Notes: generated from the sequence alone by a model not told the origin. Counted from the stretch's first letter, positions 34,701 through 43,134 are shown. The stretch: 64,000 nt of DNA from Chryseobacterium foetidum (GCF_025457425.1 NZ_JAMXIA010000001.1:3658001-3722000), one strand, 5' to 3'. A program made the numbers and translations.

Positions 34701-37296
34701 TATCACTTTCCAAATTGTGGCATTTAATGATATCCAGACCAAAACTGTCAGTTACAACATTGTGGATTCGTCTAAAGATATGACGATAGAAACGGTAACT
34801 TTCAGAGATAAAATAGAACCGAATTCTAAAGAAAAATGGACAGTAAAAGTTTCAGGAAACGATAAGGAAAAGGTAAATGCAGAAGTGCTTGCGAATATGT
34901 ATGATATGTCGTTGGATCAGTTCAATGTCAATAAATTCGATTGGAATACTTTAAAAATATCTTATGATGATTTTAAAAATTATTCTATGCAAAATAGTCT
35001 TCAGCAGGGATATTATGAAAAAAATTACAAGTATTTAAGGGTAAAAAGCATTGGAATTCCCGAATTGAATTGGTTGAATTATTCTTTAGATGAAGATTTA
35101 GATTATCAGGATGATGGGCCAACTCCTTATCGGGAGTACTTGGCGGGAGATGCAAAGGTAAATCACAAAATTGCAGCTGCTCCACAAGAGGTGCGATTGC
35201 AGAGCTTGAGAATGGATGATGAAGCGATTGAAATCGTAAATTCTGGTAGACAGTTAACTAAAGCGGAAAAAATGGAGTACACGGACGTAATTGATCCGTT
35301 AAACGCTCAGGAAAAACTTGCCAATACAGTTCCAGTCCGTCAGAACCTAAACGAAACTGCCTTCTTCTATCCCGATTTAAAAACCGACAAAGAAGGAAAT
35401 GTCAGTTTCAAATTCACATCTCCAGAAGCTTTAACAAAATGGAAACTAATGTTTTTAGCTCACACAAAAGATGCAAGAGCAGCTACTTTGGAGAAACAGG
35501 TCGTTACGCAGAAAGAGTTTTCAGTAACTCCAAACTATCCGAGATTTTTAAGAGAGGGAGATGAACTGAGTCTTCAGTCAAAGCTTTCTAACTTAACAGA
35601 CAAAAAATTAAGTGGAAATGCTCAACTTCAGATTTTGGATGCCTTTACAAATGAAGATATTACCGACAAATTCGGATTAATTCGAAATAATTCGAGTGCA
35701 TTCGAACTGAAAGAAAACGGAAATTCTTCTTTAACATGGAAAATTGTTGTTCCAAAAAATGTTTCGTCCATCATTTTAAAAGTCGTTGCCAAAGCAGGAA
35801 ATTATTCTGACGGTGAACAAAAAGCAGTTGCCGTTTTACCGAACAGAATGCTTGTAACAGAAGCTGTTCCTATTTTTGTAAAAGAAGGTGAAACCAAAAC
35901 TTTTGAGCTTGAAAATCTTAAAAATAACAGTTCAACCACGATATCCAATGTTTCAAACACTTTAGAACTGACGACAAATCCGATCTGGGAAATCATGTTT
36001 GCATTGCCAGGTTTGAAAAATGATCAGAACAGTTCTGCTGATGTTGTTTTCAATAAATGGTTTGCAGACGTTTTGGCTTCGGAAATTTTTAAAGCCAATC
36101 CGAAACTGAAAATTGTTTTTGAACAATATCAAAACAAAGGATTATTAACTTCAAATCTTGAAAAAAATCAGGAACTTAAACAAATGTTGCTCGACGAAAC
36201 GCCGTGGGTTCTGGAAAGTAAAAATGAGACTGAACAAATGCAGAAATTAGCCCTGCTTTTTGATGCCAATACGATGAAAAATTCAATCAGTCAGGATTGG
36301 GATGAATTGAAAAAACTGCAGAATCCGGATGGTGGTTTCTCCTGGTATCAGGGATATCCGAGTTCGTATTCTACATCACTTTATATTTTGAAAAATTTAG
36401 GGAAAATCAATCTTTGGCTGAAAGATAATGTGAAAGATTATCAAAGTTCAGAACAGAAAGATTTAGTGAAAAAACTGATTCAGTATGTCGATCAGGAAGT
36501 TGGAAAATATAACGTGAAAAAGGAAAATGTGTGGACAAACTGGACATTATATTACCTGAACACCAGAAATTACTGGGAAAAAGAATATCCTTTAACCGGA
36601 AAATCGGCAACTTTAAAATCTTTGGTTAAAGAAAAAGCAAAAACTGCAAAAATCAGAGATTTTACATTCTTCGGACTGCACCGCGCAGCTTTACTGATGA
36701 ACGATTACGGTTTGAAAGAGGTTTCAGAAAAACTATTGACTTATTTAAAGGAAACTTCGGTTGATACCAAAAATCAAGGCGTTTACTGGAAACAGAATTT
36801 AGATGACTGGGGCTGGTTCAGCTCAAAAGTGGTGAATCACGCAGGTGCTTTGGAAGCTTTCAGTACATTAAAACCAACCGACCAGAAATTTATTGAAGAC
36901 CTGAAAATTTGGTTGATCACTCAAAAAGAAGTAAACTCGTGGGGAAGCTCCAGAGGAACTGCAGAAGTGATTTTCACAATTTTAAATTCAGGAAAATCTT
37001 GGACGACAGCAGAAAGCGATAAAGCAACCATCATTTGGGGCGGAAAAGAACTAAAACTAAACAGCGAATCTGCGCCCCTTTCCTTAGGAGAGAGGTCGGG
37101 AGAGAGGATAACCGGTTATGTGAAATCTTCATTAAAAAAGGACGTTGTAGATAAAAAATTAGCAACCGTTACCATTACAAAACCAGGAGCAGGAATCGTT
37201 CAGGGCGGATTATTCTGGCAGTATTATGAAGATTTAGATAAAATAAAATCTTCTGAAAATTACCTTTCCGTTACAAAAGAACTGTACAAAAAATAA
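31753..37296 (+). CDS. alpha-2-macroglobulin family protein, prematurely ended by a frameshift
   Basis: An 1847-residue exported protein (signal peptide ending FQAQ, about residue 22) of the bacterial alpha-2-macroglobulin family, which traps or inhibits proteases in the periplasm or at the surface. An MG-type domain starts near residue 543 (TDRAIYRPGQKVYFKV), the A2M domain is near 1217-1235 (FTSPEALTKWKLMFLAHT), and the helical TED-like region follows. At the usual thioester position, near residue 1420, the sequence is PGLKNDQNSSAD, with no CxEQ motif, so no thioester forms. The frame stops in ELYKK at 37294-37296, and the missing C-terminal domain is encoded immediately downstream in another frame. 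Confidence 0.87.
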   Translation: MKSIKLILILLYLGIFSTFQAQNYYDTQWEKIKENTNAGKFKSNLPIITEIQTHAMKENKTIELIKALKSEYAIIFEISHSEENDLDSKFFAKIRATEQQLKGDDRLFFKILVSDFLQEYYGTNSWKINDHTNINQQDVSSIETWSKLDFKNHISKSHQELDQMKAELKKIDFSKYKKVFYNTSSIEFFPTLYDWYALEKINFLKNLNFFTPNELAENKIEISKIYDELIASNSRNSKLYFSHEKVIYDCVNTSCKNKVGQLYQLANSPVEGDYKVLIYEDIAQTLTLEDKEKDALAAIEKAKKDFPKSLFLNNLKNIENRIVIPSLNITYEDQTQPNVPIHFSAEFKNVENFSINIYKPQNVNEFFSYKNKNSLDGIKKTLVRKDEFKLNNPKDYKTYRTSLEIKPLPAGIYFAEFVVENDKDNLKYQHFYFLVSENKILYQTKSDEGDLQNLLKLVNSENGNVAGEENLIIYEFSGDKKLSETKLLTDKNGIFKFPLSENKEFYRRYLITQPKTNSFQMMSVYGHDRNQYNQEKNAKKAQIFTDRAIYRPGQKVYFKVINTQIANDKESVAANTKQKISLVDANNQEISSQEFTTNEFGSYHGSFILPKGKLNGSFTIKTEGFAEWNKYIQVEEYKRPKFEVTFEPIKSEYKYGETLELKGKVMMFSGVALSNTTVNYEIKKQNIRWKYFSWFPRDYDNENSILGDVKTDDKGEFTIKVDLQKDDRIDGIQIDNFAVNASVTDINGETQSANTNIKVASVSHYIKTDEIKNVFDDENVKLKVETKNYNEQNLKKSYQIKLSKLRSPERIFRSNFEDYTQNLPQYSKAEFVNKFPHDRFDKNDDDDTPKIESVILSKTVTQKEVEASQDLNLGKLETGNYELELFNIEGKDTIRTKQKFSVFSKKSVGKEQNIFLEVVQPKTELNRGETSDIYVYSSIPNAAINVFFQDGINSVISSVHHVKNGVFKFPVTAPLNEKISDLNITFQIVAFNDIQTKTVSYNIVDSSKDMTIETVTFRDKIEPNSKEKWTVKVSGNDKEKVNAEVLANMYDMSLDQFNVNKFDWNTLKISYDDFKNYSMQNSLQQGYYEKNYKYLRVKSIGIPELNWLNYSLDEDLDYQDDGPTPYREYLAGDAKVNHKIAAAPQEVRLQSLRMDDEAIEIVNSGRQLTKAEKMEYTDVIDPLNAQEKLANTVPVRQNLNETAFFYPDLKTDKEGNVSFKFTSPEALTKWKLMFLAHTKDARAATLEKQVVTQKEFSVTPNYPRFLREGDELSLQSKLSNLTDKKLSGNAQLQILDAFTNEDITDKFGLIRNNSSAFELKENGNSSLTWKIVVPKNVSSIILKVVAKAGNYSDGEQKAVAVLPNRMLVTEAVPIFVKEGETKTFELENLKNNSSTTISNVSNTLELTTNPIWEIMFALPGLKNDQNSSADVVFNKWFADVLASEIFKANPKLKIVFEQYQNKGLLTSNLEKNQELKQMLLDETPWVLESKNETEQMQKLALLFDANTMKNSISQDWDELKKLQNPDGGFSWYQGYPSSYSTSLYILKNLGKINLWLKDNVKDYQSSEQKDLVKKLIQYVDQEVGKYNVKKENVWTNWTLYYLNTRNYWEKEYPLTGKSATLKSLVKEKAKTAKIRDFTFFGLHRAALLMNDYGLKEVSEKLLTYLKETSVDTKNQGVYWKQNLDDWGWFSSKVVNHAGALEAFSTLKPTDQKFIEDLKIWLITQKEVNSWGSSRGTAEVIFTILNSGKSWTTAESDKATIIWGGKELKLNSESAPLSLGERSGERITGYVKSSLKKDVVDKKLATVTITKPGAGIVQGGLFWQYYEDLDKIKSSENYLSVTKELYKK
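37071..37107 (+). repeat. short repeat-like insertion inside the alpha-2-macroglobulin gene
   Basis: The string around CCTTAGGAGAGAGG (inverted CTTTCC/GGAGAG-type symmetry) encodes SAPLSLGERSGER between otherwise charged, well-behaved sequence KELKLNSE and ITGYVKSS. It resembles intergenic GGAGAGGG-type repeats of Bacteroidota and keeps the frame. The family assignment is from memory. Confidence 0.45.
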
Positions 37297-37682
37297 AAAC
37301 GGTTAACGGCGAAGAACTGAAAAAAATCACAGCTGAAACACCTTTGAAAGTTGGTGATAAAGTAACTGTAAGAATGATTTTGAATACCGACCGCGCGATG
37401 GAATTTATCCAAATCAAAGACATGAGAGCAGCAGGTTTTGAGCCTTTAAGTACCATTTCGGGTTATCAGTGGAAAAACAGTTTGGGCTATTATCAGTCTA
37501 CAAAAGATGCTTCCACAAACTTCTACATTCAGTCGATGCCAAAAGGAAAATATGTTTTTGAATATGATTTGATTTGTAACGCATCCGGAGTTTTCTCCAA
37601 CGGAATTACCACAGTTCAGAATTATTACGCCCCGCAGATGAATTCGAATACGAAAGGGATTAAGGTGGAAATCAATGAATAA
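37296..37682 (+). pseudogene. detached C-terminal fragment of the alpha-2-macroglobulin gene
   Basis: In the frame starting AAA-ACG-GTT at 37296 the translation is KTVNGEELKKITAETPLKVG, followed by GDKVTVRMILNTDRAMEFIQ and an all-beta domain that ends at 37682. This is the natural continuation of the preceding protein, which ends in ELYKK. Adding one A to the six-A run at 37288-37293 would join the two into one frame of about 1976 residues. It may be a real mutation, a sequencing error in a homopolymer, or a site of transcriptional slippage. There is no independent start or RBS before it. Confidence 0.8.
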
Positions 37683-37861
37683 TTTTAAATTTTGAAATGA
37701 AAAAGGTAACAGTATCGTTTTAATGAAGATAATGTCTGCAATGTTTCAGGGAGATGGATTTTAAATATATTGACATACAATTTTCATTTCAGTTTAAGTG
37801 CCTGTTTAAAAATTATTAAAATAGTTTTATTATATTGATCTTTAAAGACTTGCTTAATTGA

Positions 37862-37941
37862 GTCTTCGACAGGCTCAGACTGAGAAATCTAATACTAACC
37901 GCTCAATTAAACGGTATCACTCTGAGCTCGTCGAAGAGTTT
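37862..37941. repeat. palindromic dispersed repeat of the CTTCGAC-GCTCAG type
   Basis: CTTCGACAGGCTCAGACTG (from 37864) and a complementary arm CACTCTGAGCTCGTCGAAG (37919-37937) pair at 16 of 19 positions around a central TTAATTGAG/CTCAATTAA symmetry. A better-preserved member is at 57854-57931. The 364-base gap 37683-38046 contains this, the 25-base repeat at 37959 and a promoter. Confidence 0.7.
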
Positions 37942-37958
37942 TTGCACCAGAATTATTT

Positions 37959-37983
37959 TTTTGATAAAATTTAAACAGACTCT
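37959..37983 (+). repeat. 25-base dispersed repeat (copy b)
   Basis: Matches 12941-12965 in 24 of 25 bases; contains ATTTAAACAGACTCT. Intergenic, next to a palindromic repeat. Confidence 0.55.
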
Positions 37984-38016
37984 AACTTTAAACTAAAAAT
38001 TAAAACAAAAAAATAA

Positions 38017-38024
38017 TATATTTG
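38017..38024 (+). promoter_or_regulatory. -7 box before the DUF1569 gene
   Basis: TATATTTG matches TAnnTTTG and lies 23 bases before the ATG at 38047. The -33 region is AT-rich without a clear TTG. It argues against the earlier in-frame start at 38026. Confidence 0.45.
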
Positions 38025-38046
38025 TTTGTATACAATTAATCAGACT

Positions 38047-38502
38047 ATGGAAAACGTTTTCGACCCGAAAGAAGCTCAGAATTACATCAATAGAATCAAT
38101 AATCTCATCGAAGACACGCACGGAATGTGGGGAAGAATGACCGTAGATCAAATGTTGGCGCACTGCTGCGTAACTTATGAGATGGTTTATGAGCCCGAAA
38201 AACACAAAAAACCCGGAGCAATTGCAAAATTTATTTTGAAACAGTTTGTAAAACCCAAAGTGGTAAGCGAAAAAGCCTATCCAAGAGATTCGCCTACAGC
38301 ACCTCAATTTTTGATTTCAAACAGAAGAAATTTTCATGAAGAGAAAAAACGGTTAATTGGATTTATTCAGAAAACGCAGCAATTGGGCTCTGATGCTTTC
38401 GAGGGCAAAGAATCTTTTTCTTTCGGAAAACTCAATGCGCAGGAGTGGAACAATATGTTTGCTAAACACCTCAATCATCACCTTGCTCAATTTGGAGTTT
38501 AA
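38047..38502 (+). CDS. DUF1569 (DinB-like fold) protein
   Basis: A 151-residue cytoplasmic protein with the DUF1569 pattern: GRMTVDQMLAHCC near the N-terminus, with a His that would bind metal in DinB-like four-helix proteins, and NNMFAKHLNHHLAQFGV near the end with further His residues. Function of the family is unknown; it is related to metal-dependent thiol-S-transferases. The ATG at 38047 is preferred over 38026 because it follows the -7 box. Ten bases separate it from the next gene. Confidence 0.8.
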   Translation: MENVFDPKEAQNYINRINNLIEDTHGMWGRMTVDQMLAHCCVTYEMVYEPEKHKKPGAIAKFILKQFVKPKVVSEKAYPRDSPTAPQFLISNRRNFHEEKKRLIGFIQKTQQLGSDAFEGKESFSFGKLNAQEWNNMFAKHLNHHLAQFGV

Positions 38503-38511
38503 ATTTTTACG

Positions 38512-38982
38512 ATGAAAAAAATATTTTTTCTGTTGGTCTTTATTTCTTCTATCGGTTTTGCACAAATGCCAAATATTTCTGGTGTCTGGCTCAACAACAG
38601 CAAACCATATGTTGGAACAATTGGCAAAGATGCGGAAGTTTTAAAACTGAAAATCGACATTTCTGAGCAGGATAAAAAGAATGATCAGGAATATTTCGTT
38701 TCAGGATATTCTTTGGTGGATAAAGTGTATGCCAAATTTGAAGGCAAAATTAAAATCACCAAATACAAAAATTCCCGCAAAAAAAGTTCTGTTTATGGCG
38801 AGTATGATCTCGCAGAAGAAAACAAAGGCAAGCATTCCGGAGAATTCAAAGGTAAATTTATTTACACTTTTAGCTGGAATCAGGATAAAGACCGGATTGA
38901 AAATCAGTACATTGAACTCATTGGCGACTGGCTCAGTTATGATAAGACAATGAATTTCAAAACAAGACTCAAAAACCAGTAA
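38512..38982 (+). CDS. uncharacterised exported protein
   Basis: A 156-residue protein with a signal peptide ending GFAQ (residue 18). The mature part starts ISGVWLNNSKPY and has strands with GKIKITKYKN and KGKFIYTFSW, suggesting a small lipocalin-like or beta-barrel fold. I do not recognise a named family. It lies between the DUF1569 gene and a small membrane-protein gene with a two-base gap, so probably in one operon. Confidence 0.7.
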   Translation: MKKIFFLLVFISSIGFAQMPNISGVWLNNSKPYVGTIGKDAEVLKLKIDISEQDKKNDQEYFVSGYSLVDKVYAKFEGKIKITKYKNSRKKSSVYGEYDLAEENKGKHSGEFKGKFIYTFSWNQDKDRIENQYIELIGDWLSYDKTMNFKTRLKNQ

Positions 38983-38984
38983 TT

Positions 38985-39389
38985 ATGCTCAGAAAAATAT
39001 TTGCAGTGATTGGCGGAATTGTTGTTGCCAACTTAATTATCTTTTTGGTGGAAGCGATTGATCACCTTCTTTATCCGATGCCGAAAGGGGTAACTTACGA
39101 AAATGTGGAGGCGTTCAGAGAATACGTTCAGAATCTTCCCATGGAAGCAAAAATGATTGTGATTTTCGGATATGCATTTGCTGCATTTTCCGCCGGATTT
39201 GTGTCGACAAGAATAGCAAAAGACAGACGACCTTACTACGCTATCTTTTGTGGCGCAGTGCTTCTGTCATTGATTATCCTTAATTTCAGCATGCTACCAA
39301 CACCAATCTGGATGTGGATTTTCGGTCTCGCAGCACCGTTTCTTGTTTTTCCGGGTTACAAAATGGCTTTGACGAAAAGTACAGTATAA
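38985..39389 (+). CDS. small four-helix integral membrane protein
   Basis: A 134-residue protein with hydrophobic segments at about 7-25, 55-75, 86-104 and 107-126. No family motif recognised. It begins two bases after the preceding stop and is followed 36 bases later by a VOC-family gene. Confidence 0.7.
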   Translation: MLRKIFAVIGGIVVANLIIFLVEAIDHLLYPMPKGVTYENVEAFREYVQNLPMEAKMIVIFGYAFAAFSAGFVSTRIAKDRRPYYAIFCGAVLLSLIILNFSMLPTPIWMWIFGLAAPFLVFPGYKMALTKSTV

Positions 39390-39425
39390 TTTTTCCTCGT
39401 AAACTAAAATAAATTATAAACCTAT

Positions 39426-39797
39426 ATGAAACTAGGCGTATTCTCACTGAGCTTAAGTGTAAAGGATCTGGCTAAATCCAAAGAATTCTACGGAAAACTC
39501 GGTTTTTCAGAGATGGGTGGAAGCATGGAGCAAAATTATCTCATCATGAAAAACGGAAGTACCCTGATAGGCTTATTTCAGGCCATGTTCGATGGTAATA
39601 TGCTCACCTTTAATCCCGGTTGGGACGAAAACGCTAAGGATCTCGAAGAGTTTGATGACGTAAGACAGATTCAGCAAAAACTCAAAATAAACGGAATAGA
39701 ACTGGAAAAAACTGCCGACGAATCCACCACCGGCCCGGAACACATTTTTCTGAAAGACCCCGACGGAAACATGATTCTCATCGATCAACATCGGTAA
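39426..39797 (+). CDS. VOC-family (glyoxalase-like) protein
   Basis: A 123-residue single-unit vicinal-oxygen-chelate protein: SLSVKDLAKSKEFYGKLGF at the N-terminus and GPEHIFLKDPDGNMILIDQH at the C-terminus, with the family's paired beta-alpha-beta-beta-beta units. Glu/His metal ligands are partly recognisable. Substrate unknown; members include glyoxalases, dioxygenases and antibiotic-binding proteins. One of three VOC-type genes within 4.6 kb. Confidence 0.85.
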   Translation: MKLGVFSLSLSVKDLAKSKEFYGKLGFSEMGGSMEQNYLIMKNGSTLIGLFQAMFDGNMLTFNPGWDENAKDLEEFDDVRQIQQKLKINGIELEKTADESTTGPEHIFLKDPDGNMILIDQHR

Positions 39798-40025
39798 TGT
39801 GTAATGAGTAATCGGTAATGAGTAATAATTGATAATTGATGAATGATGAATGATGAATGAATCCCGAATCCGCACCCCGAATCTCGAATCTCGTACCCCG
39901 AATCCCGTAACACGAATCTCAAATCTCAGATCGCAAAACCCGAATCACACACCCCGAAACTCGTAACTGGAAACTCGAATCCCGTAACCCGAATCTCAAA
40001 TCTCAAATCTCAAATTTTAAATTTC
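39797..40025. repeat. low-complexity intergenic repeat tract
   Basis: Starts with GTAATGAGTAAT and GATGAATGATGAATG units (about 39797-39856), then many degenerate CCCGAATCTCGAATCTC units up to about 40020. No coding potential. Shorter tracts of the same styles are at 46651-46686 (AATCTCAAATCTC) and 47092-47126 (ATTACTCATTAC). Confidence 0.8.
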
Positions 40026-40032
40026 AAATAAA

Positions 40033-40485
40033 ATGGCACAGGTAAACGTTTATCTTACCTTCAACGGCAATTGCAGACAGGCATTCGAATTTTATAAGGA
40101 TGTTTTCGAAAAAGAAATTCCTTACATGGGAACTTTTGGTGAAATGCCTCCGCAGGAAGGAATGGAAATGTCTGAAGAAGACAAAAACAAAATTATGCAC
40201 GTCAGCATGCCGATTTCCAAAGAAACGACTTTGATGGGAAGCGATGCAGGTGGCGAATATGCAGACAAAATCACCGTAGGAAACAATTTTGCGATCTCCG
40301 TTAATGCTGAATCCCGTGAGGAAGCCGACAGAATCTTTGAAAAGCTCGGCAGACAGGGCGGTCACATGAAAATGCAGATGGGAGACACATTCTGGGGAGC
40401 TTACTTTGGAATGCTCACTGATCAGTTTGGCATCAACTGGATGGTCAATTATGATGATCCTGCAAAAATGCAGCAGCACCCTTAA
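40033..40485 (+). CDS. PhnB-like VOC-superfamily protein
   Basis: A 150-residue protein starting VNVYLTFNGNCRQAFEFYKDVF and ending DTFWGAYFGMLTDQFGINWMVNYD, the hallmark of the PhnB/3-demethylubiquinone methyltransferase-like VOC subgroup. Despite that database label, these are not methyltransferases. Function unknown. It is followed by a strong terminator. Confidence 0.87.
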   Translation: MAQVNVYLTFNGNCRQAFEFYKDVFEKEIPYMGTFGEMPPQEGMEMSEEDKNKIMHVSMPISKETTLMGSDAGGEYADKITVGNNFAISVNAESREEADRIFEKLGRQGGHMKMQMGDTFWGAYFGMLTDQFGINWMVNYDDPAKMQQHP

Positions 40486-40502
40486 AATATTTTTGATTAA
40501 AG

Positions 40503-40529
40503 ACCGTCAGTTTTTGCTGGCGGTTTTTT
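40503..40529 (+). terminator. rho-independent terminator
   Basis: ACCGTCAG (40503-40510) and CTGGCGGT (40517-40524) form an 8-bp stem with one G-U pair and a six-base loop, then a T run. It ends the 38047-40485 gene set. Confidence 0.9.
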
Positions 40530-40699
40530 GTTAGCAAATGTTTATTTTGAATGACAATATGACTTTTAAAATTTATCGGAACTGAAATTTTCTGACCTAA
40601 TGAGTCAGTAAATCATCGTTAAATCCGACTCTTTGTCTGTTATTGATTTTTAGTATTGATTTTGTTTGTTTGATAGAAGGTATTTATTAAAACTATTTT

Positions 40700-41374
40700 A
40701 TGAAAATTATCAAATCCTTTTTTGCGGCGGTTCTTTTGTTCACGGGAATATTTGCGTCTGCACAAAATAATGATATTGGTGCGTGGTATATGTATTTTGG
40801 CAACAATAAAGTCAGTAAAAAATTTAATTTTCATAATGAAATTCAATACAGAAACTTCAATGGAATTGGTGACCTTGAACAGTTGCTGATCCGTACCGGA
40901 ATTGGATATGATCTCACCGAAAACAACAATAATGTTTTGCTGGGTTACGGTTTCATCCTTAGTCAGCCTTATATCAACGGCGAAAAAACAGAAAATACAG
41001 AACACCGGATTTTTCAGCAGTTTATTACGAAACAGAAATTCGGAAGATTTAATCTGCAGCACCGCTATCGTCTGGAAGAACGCTTTTTAGAGGACGATTT
41101 CAGGATGAGATTCAGATATTATTTAGGCTTTAATATTCCTTTAAATAATAAAGAAATGCTTCCTAAAACATTGTATTTATCAGCCTACAATGAATTTTTT
41201 CTTCATCTGAACAGCCCTGTTTTTGACAGAAACCGTGTGTATGGAGCTCTGGGATTTGTCATCAATAAAAACATGAAAATCGAAGTGGGATATATGAATC
41301 AGATTCAGGAAAATAAAAACCGCGGACAGATACAGATCGGATTTTACAACAACATTCCTTTCACAGGAAACTAA
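40700..41374 (+). CDS. DUF2490 family outer-membrane-like protein
   Basis: A 224-residue protein with a signal peptide ending SAQ (residue 22), then NDIGAWYMYFGNNK and HNEIQYRNF, the start pattern of DUF2490. Alternating strands (LLIRTGIGYDL, FNLQHRYRLEERF, FRYYLGFNIPL) suggest a small beta-barrel. Function unknown. It stands alone between a terminator and the antiporter gene. Confidence 0.85.
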   Translation: MKIIKSFFAAVLLFTGIFASAQNNDIGAWYMYFGNNKVSKKFNFHNEIQYRNFNGIGDLEQLLIRTGIGYDLTENNNNVLLGYGFILSQPYINGEKTENTEHRIFQQFITKQKFGRFNLQHRYRLEERFLEDDFRMRFRYYLGFNIPLNNKEMLPKTLYLSAYNEFFLHLNSPVFDRNRVYGALGFVINKNMKIEVGYMNQIQENKNRGQIQIGFYNNIPFTGN

Positions 41375-41502
41375 AGTAAAACAGTGCTGAATTCGGTCTT
41401 TGGAAATACAGGGAATTTAATTTTAATCTGAACATTGTCGTTGGGCACTGAGATTATTTTTAAATTTAAATAAAATAAAAACTACACTAAAAACTCTTAA
41501 CA

Positions 41503-43116
41503 ATGATTCACGATTATGTAATTATTTCAATAGCCGTGCTGCTTTCCGTGATGATTCTTGTAATGATCGGTGAGAAGCTGAAAGTTGCCTATCCCATTTT
41601 TCTTGTGATTGCCGGTTTGCTGGTAAGCTTTATTCCGGGAATGCCTCAAATCGAAATTGAACCAGACTTGGTTTTCCTTATTTTTCTGCCGCCAATTTTA
41701 TTTGAAGCTGCATGGTTTACCTCGTGGCAGGATTTCCACAAATGGAGAAAACAGATTTTTTCCATGGCATTTGGATTGGTTTTTCTCACTTCGATTGTCG
41801 TCGCATATCTTTCATCGTCCATCATTCCGGGACTCACGGTAGCGATGGGATTTCTTTTAGGTGGCGTGAATTCTCCGCCGGATGCAGTTGCCGCAACTTC
41901 AATTTTAAGGAATATGAAAATTCCCAAGAAGATCACAACCGTTTTGGAAGGGGAAAGTTTAATCAATGATGCCTCGAGTTTGATTGTTTTTAAATTTGCT
42001 CTCGCAGCAGTAATTTCAGGACAGTTTATCTTCCGTGATGCCGTTCAGGATTTCTTTACGATGGCCATTGGTGGAGTAGCGGTCGGCATCGCTTCCGGAC
42101 TCGTTTTCGGTAAATTTTTAAGAATGATTCCTTCCAATTCAAACATTGACACGATTATTACTTTGATTGTTCCTTACGTGATGTATGTTGCCGCCGAACA
42201 TTTTCATTTTTCAGGAGTTCTTGCCGTTGTTGCAGGTGGTTTGTTGATGTCTTACAATTCCCACTGTTATCTGAGTCACACTTCCAGAATACAGACAGGT
42301 AATGTCTGGAGTGTTGTAATTTTCCTGATGAATACGATTATTTTTATTTTAATTGGTCTTGAATTACCCATTGTCATTGAATCCATGAAAGATTATACCA
42401 TTTCTGAAGGTATTTTTTACAGTGTTGTGATTGGTGGAGCCATCATTTTTACCCGTTTGGCTTACAGTTACGCAATCGTTTATATTCCACGACTTTTTTC
42501 AAAAAAAATAAGACAAGAAAACCCGAAACCCGACTGGAAAGAACCTTTTATCATCAGTTTTGCGGCAATGAGGGGCGTGGTTTCTCTTGCTGCGGCACTT
42601 TCAATTCCGGTGTATATCAGTCCGGGTGAACCTTTTCCGCACAGAAATATCATTTTATTCGTCACTTTTGTCATCATTTTGATTACCTTAGTAGGACAGG
42701 GTTTATTGCTTTCTCCGATTTTGAAATGGCTGAAAATAGAAGACGCGGGAAGCGAACTGCCTGAAGAAAAACAGGAAGCCATCCTGATGAAAAAACTGAA
42801 AGAAACCGCCTTGCAGAAACTGACCACCGATTTTTCTGAACTTTCGGAAAAAAACAAACTCGTGCAGCATCAGATTCATAAGCTTGAAAACGAAATGATG
42901 ATGATGGCAGACAAAGCGCAGTGCATGGCGACAACGGGAGATTATGTTGTGGCAATGAACGAGAATAAAGATGTGCTGAGACAGGTAATTCAGGCCCAGC
43001 GAAATGAACTTTACCGCATGAAGCGCGAGAAAATTTTTGACGATCATGTGATGCGAACCATCGAAATGCAGCTCGATTTTGATGAGGCAAAAATCACTGG
43101 TTTTGCACACAGTTAA
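41503..43116 (+). CDS. CPA1-family Na+/H+ (or K+/H+) antiporter
   Basis: A 537-residue protein with about 12 membrane helices in the first 410 residues. It contains the CPA1 core motifs FLPPILFEAAW, GVNSPPDAVAATSI and ESLINDASSLIVFKFAL with the ion-binding Asp, and FAAMRGVVSLAAALSIP. The C-terminal 120 residues are a cytoplasmic coiled, charged tail (MKKLKETALQKLTTDFSELSEK) typical of NhaP-like proteins. It exchanges monovalent cations for protons across the inner membrane. Confidence 0.93.
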   Translation: MIHDYVIISIAVLLSVMILVMIGEKLKVAYPIFLVIAGLLVSFIPGMPQIEIEPDLVFLIFLPPILFEAAWFTSWQDFHKWRKQIFSMAFGLVFLTSIVVAYLSSSIIPGLTVAMGFLLGGVNSPPDAVAATSILRNMKIPKKITTVLEGESLINDASSLIVFKFALAAVISGQFIFRDAVQDFFTMAIGGVAVGIASGLVFGKFLRMIPSNSNIDTIITLIVPYVMYVAAEHFHFSGVLAVVAGGLLMSYNSHCYLSHTSRIQTGNVWSVVIFLMNTIIFILIGLELPIVIESMKDYTISEGIFYSVVIGGAIIFTRLAYSYAIVYIPRLFSKKIRQENPKPDWKEPFIISFAAMRGVVSLAAALSIPVYISPGEPFPHRNIILFVTFVIILITLVGQGLLLSPILKWLKIEDAGSELPEEKQEAILMKKLKETALQKLTTDFSELSEKNKLVQHQIHKLENEMMMMADKAQCMATTGDYVVAMNENKDVLRQVIQAQRNELYRMKREKIFDDHVMRTIEMQLDFDEAKITGFAHS

Positions 43117-43134
43117 TATTTAAACTTGAAAAAA

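Noticed and set aside
37288..37296. Programmed -1 ribosomal frameshift in the alpha-2-macroglobulin gene
   Set aside because: The site reads C-AAA-AAA rather than a full X-XXY-YYZ heptamer and no downstream pseudoknot is evident; a one-base deletion in the A run is simpler, though slippage is not excluded.
40033..40485. Ubiquinone-biosynthesis methyltransferase
   Set aside because: The database label for this VOC subgroup is historical; no SAM-binding motif is present.
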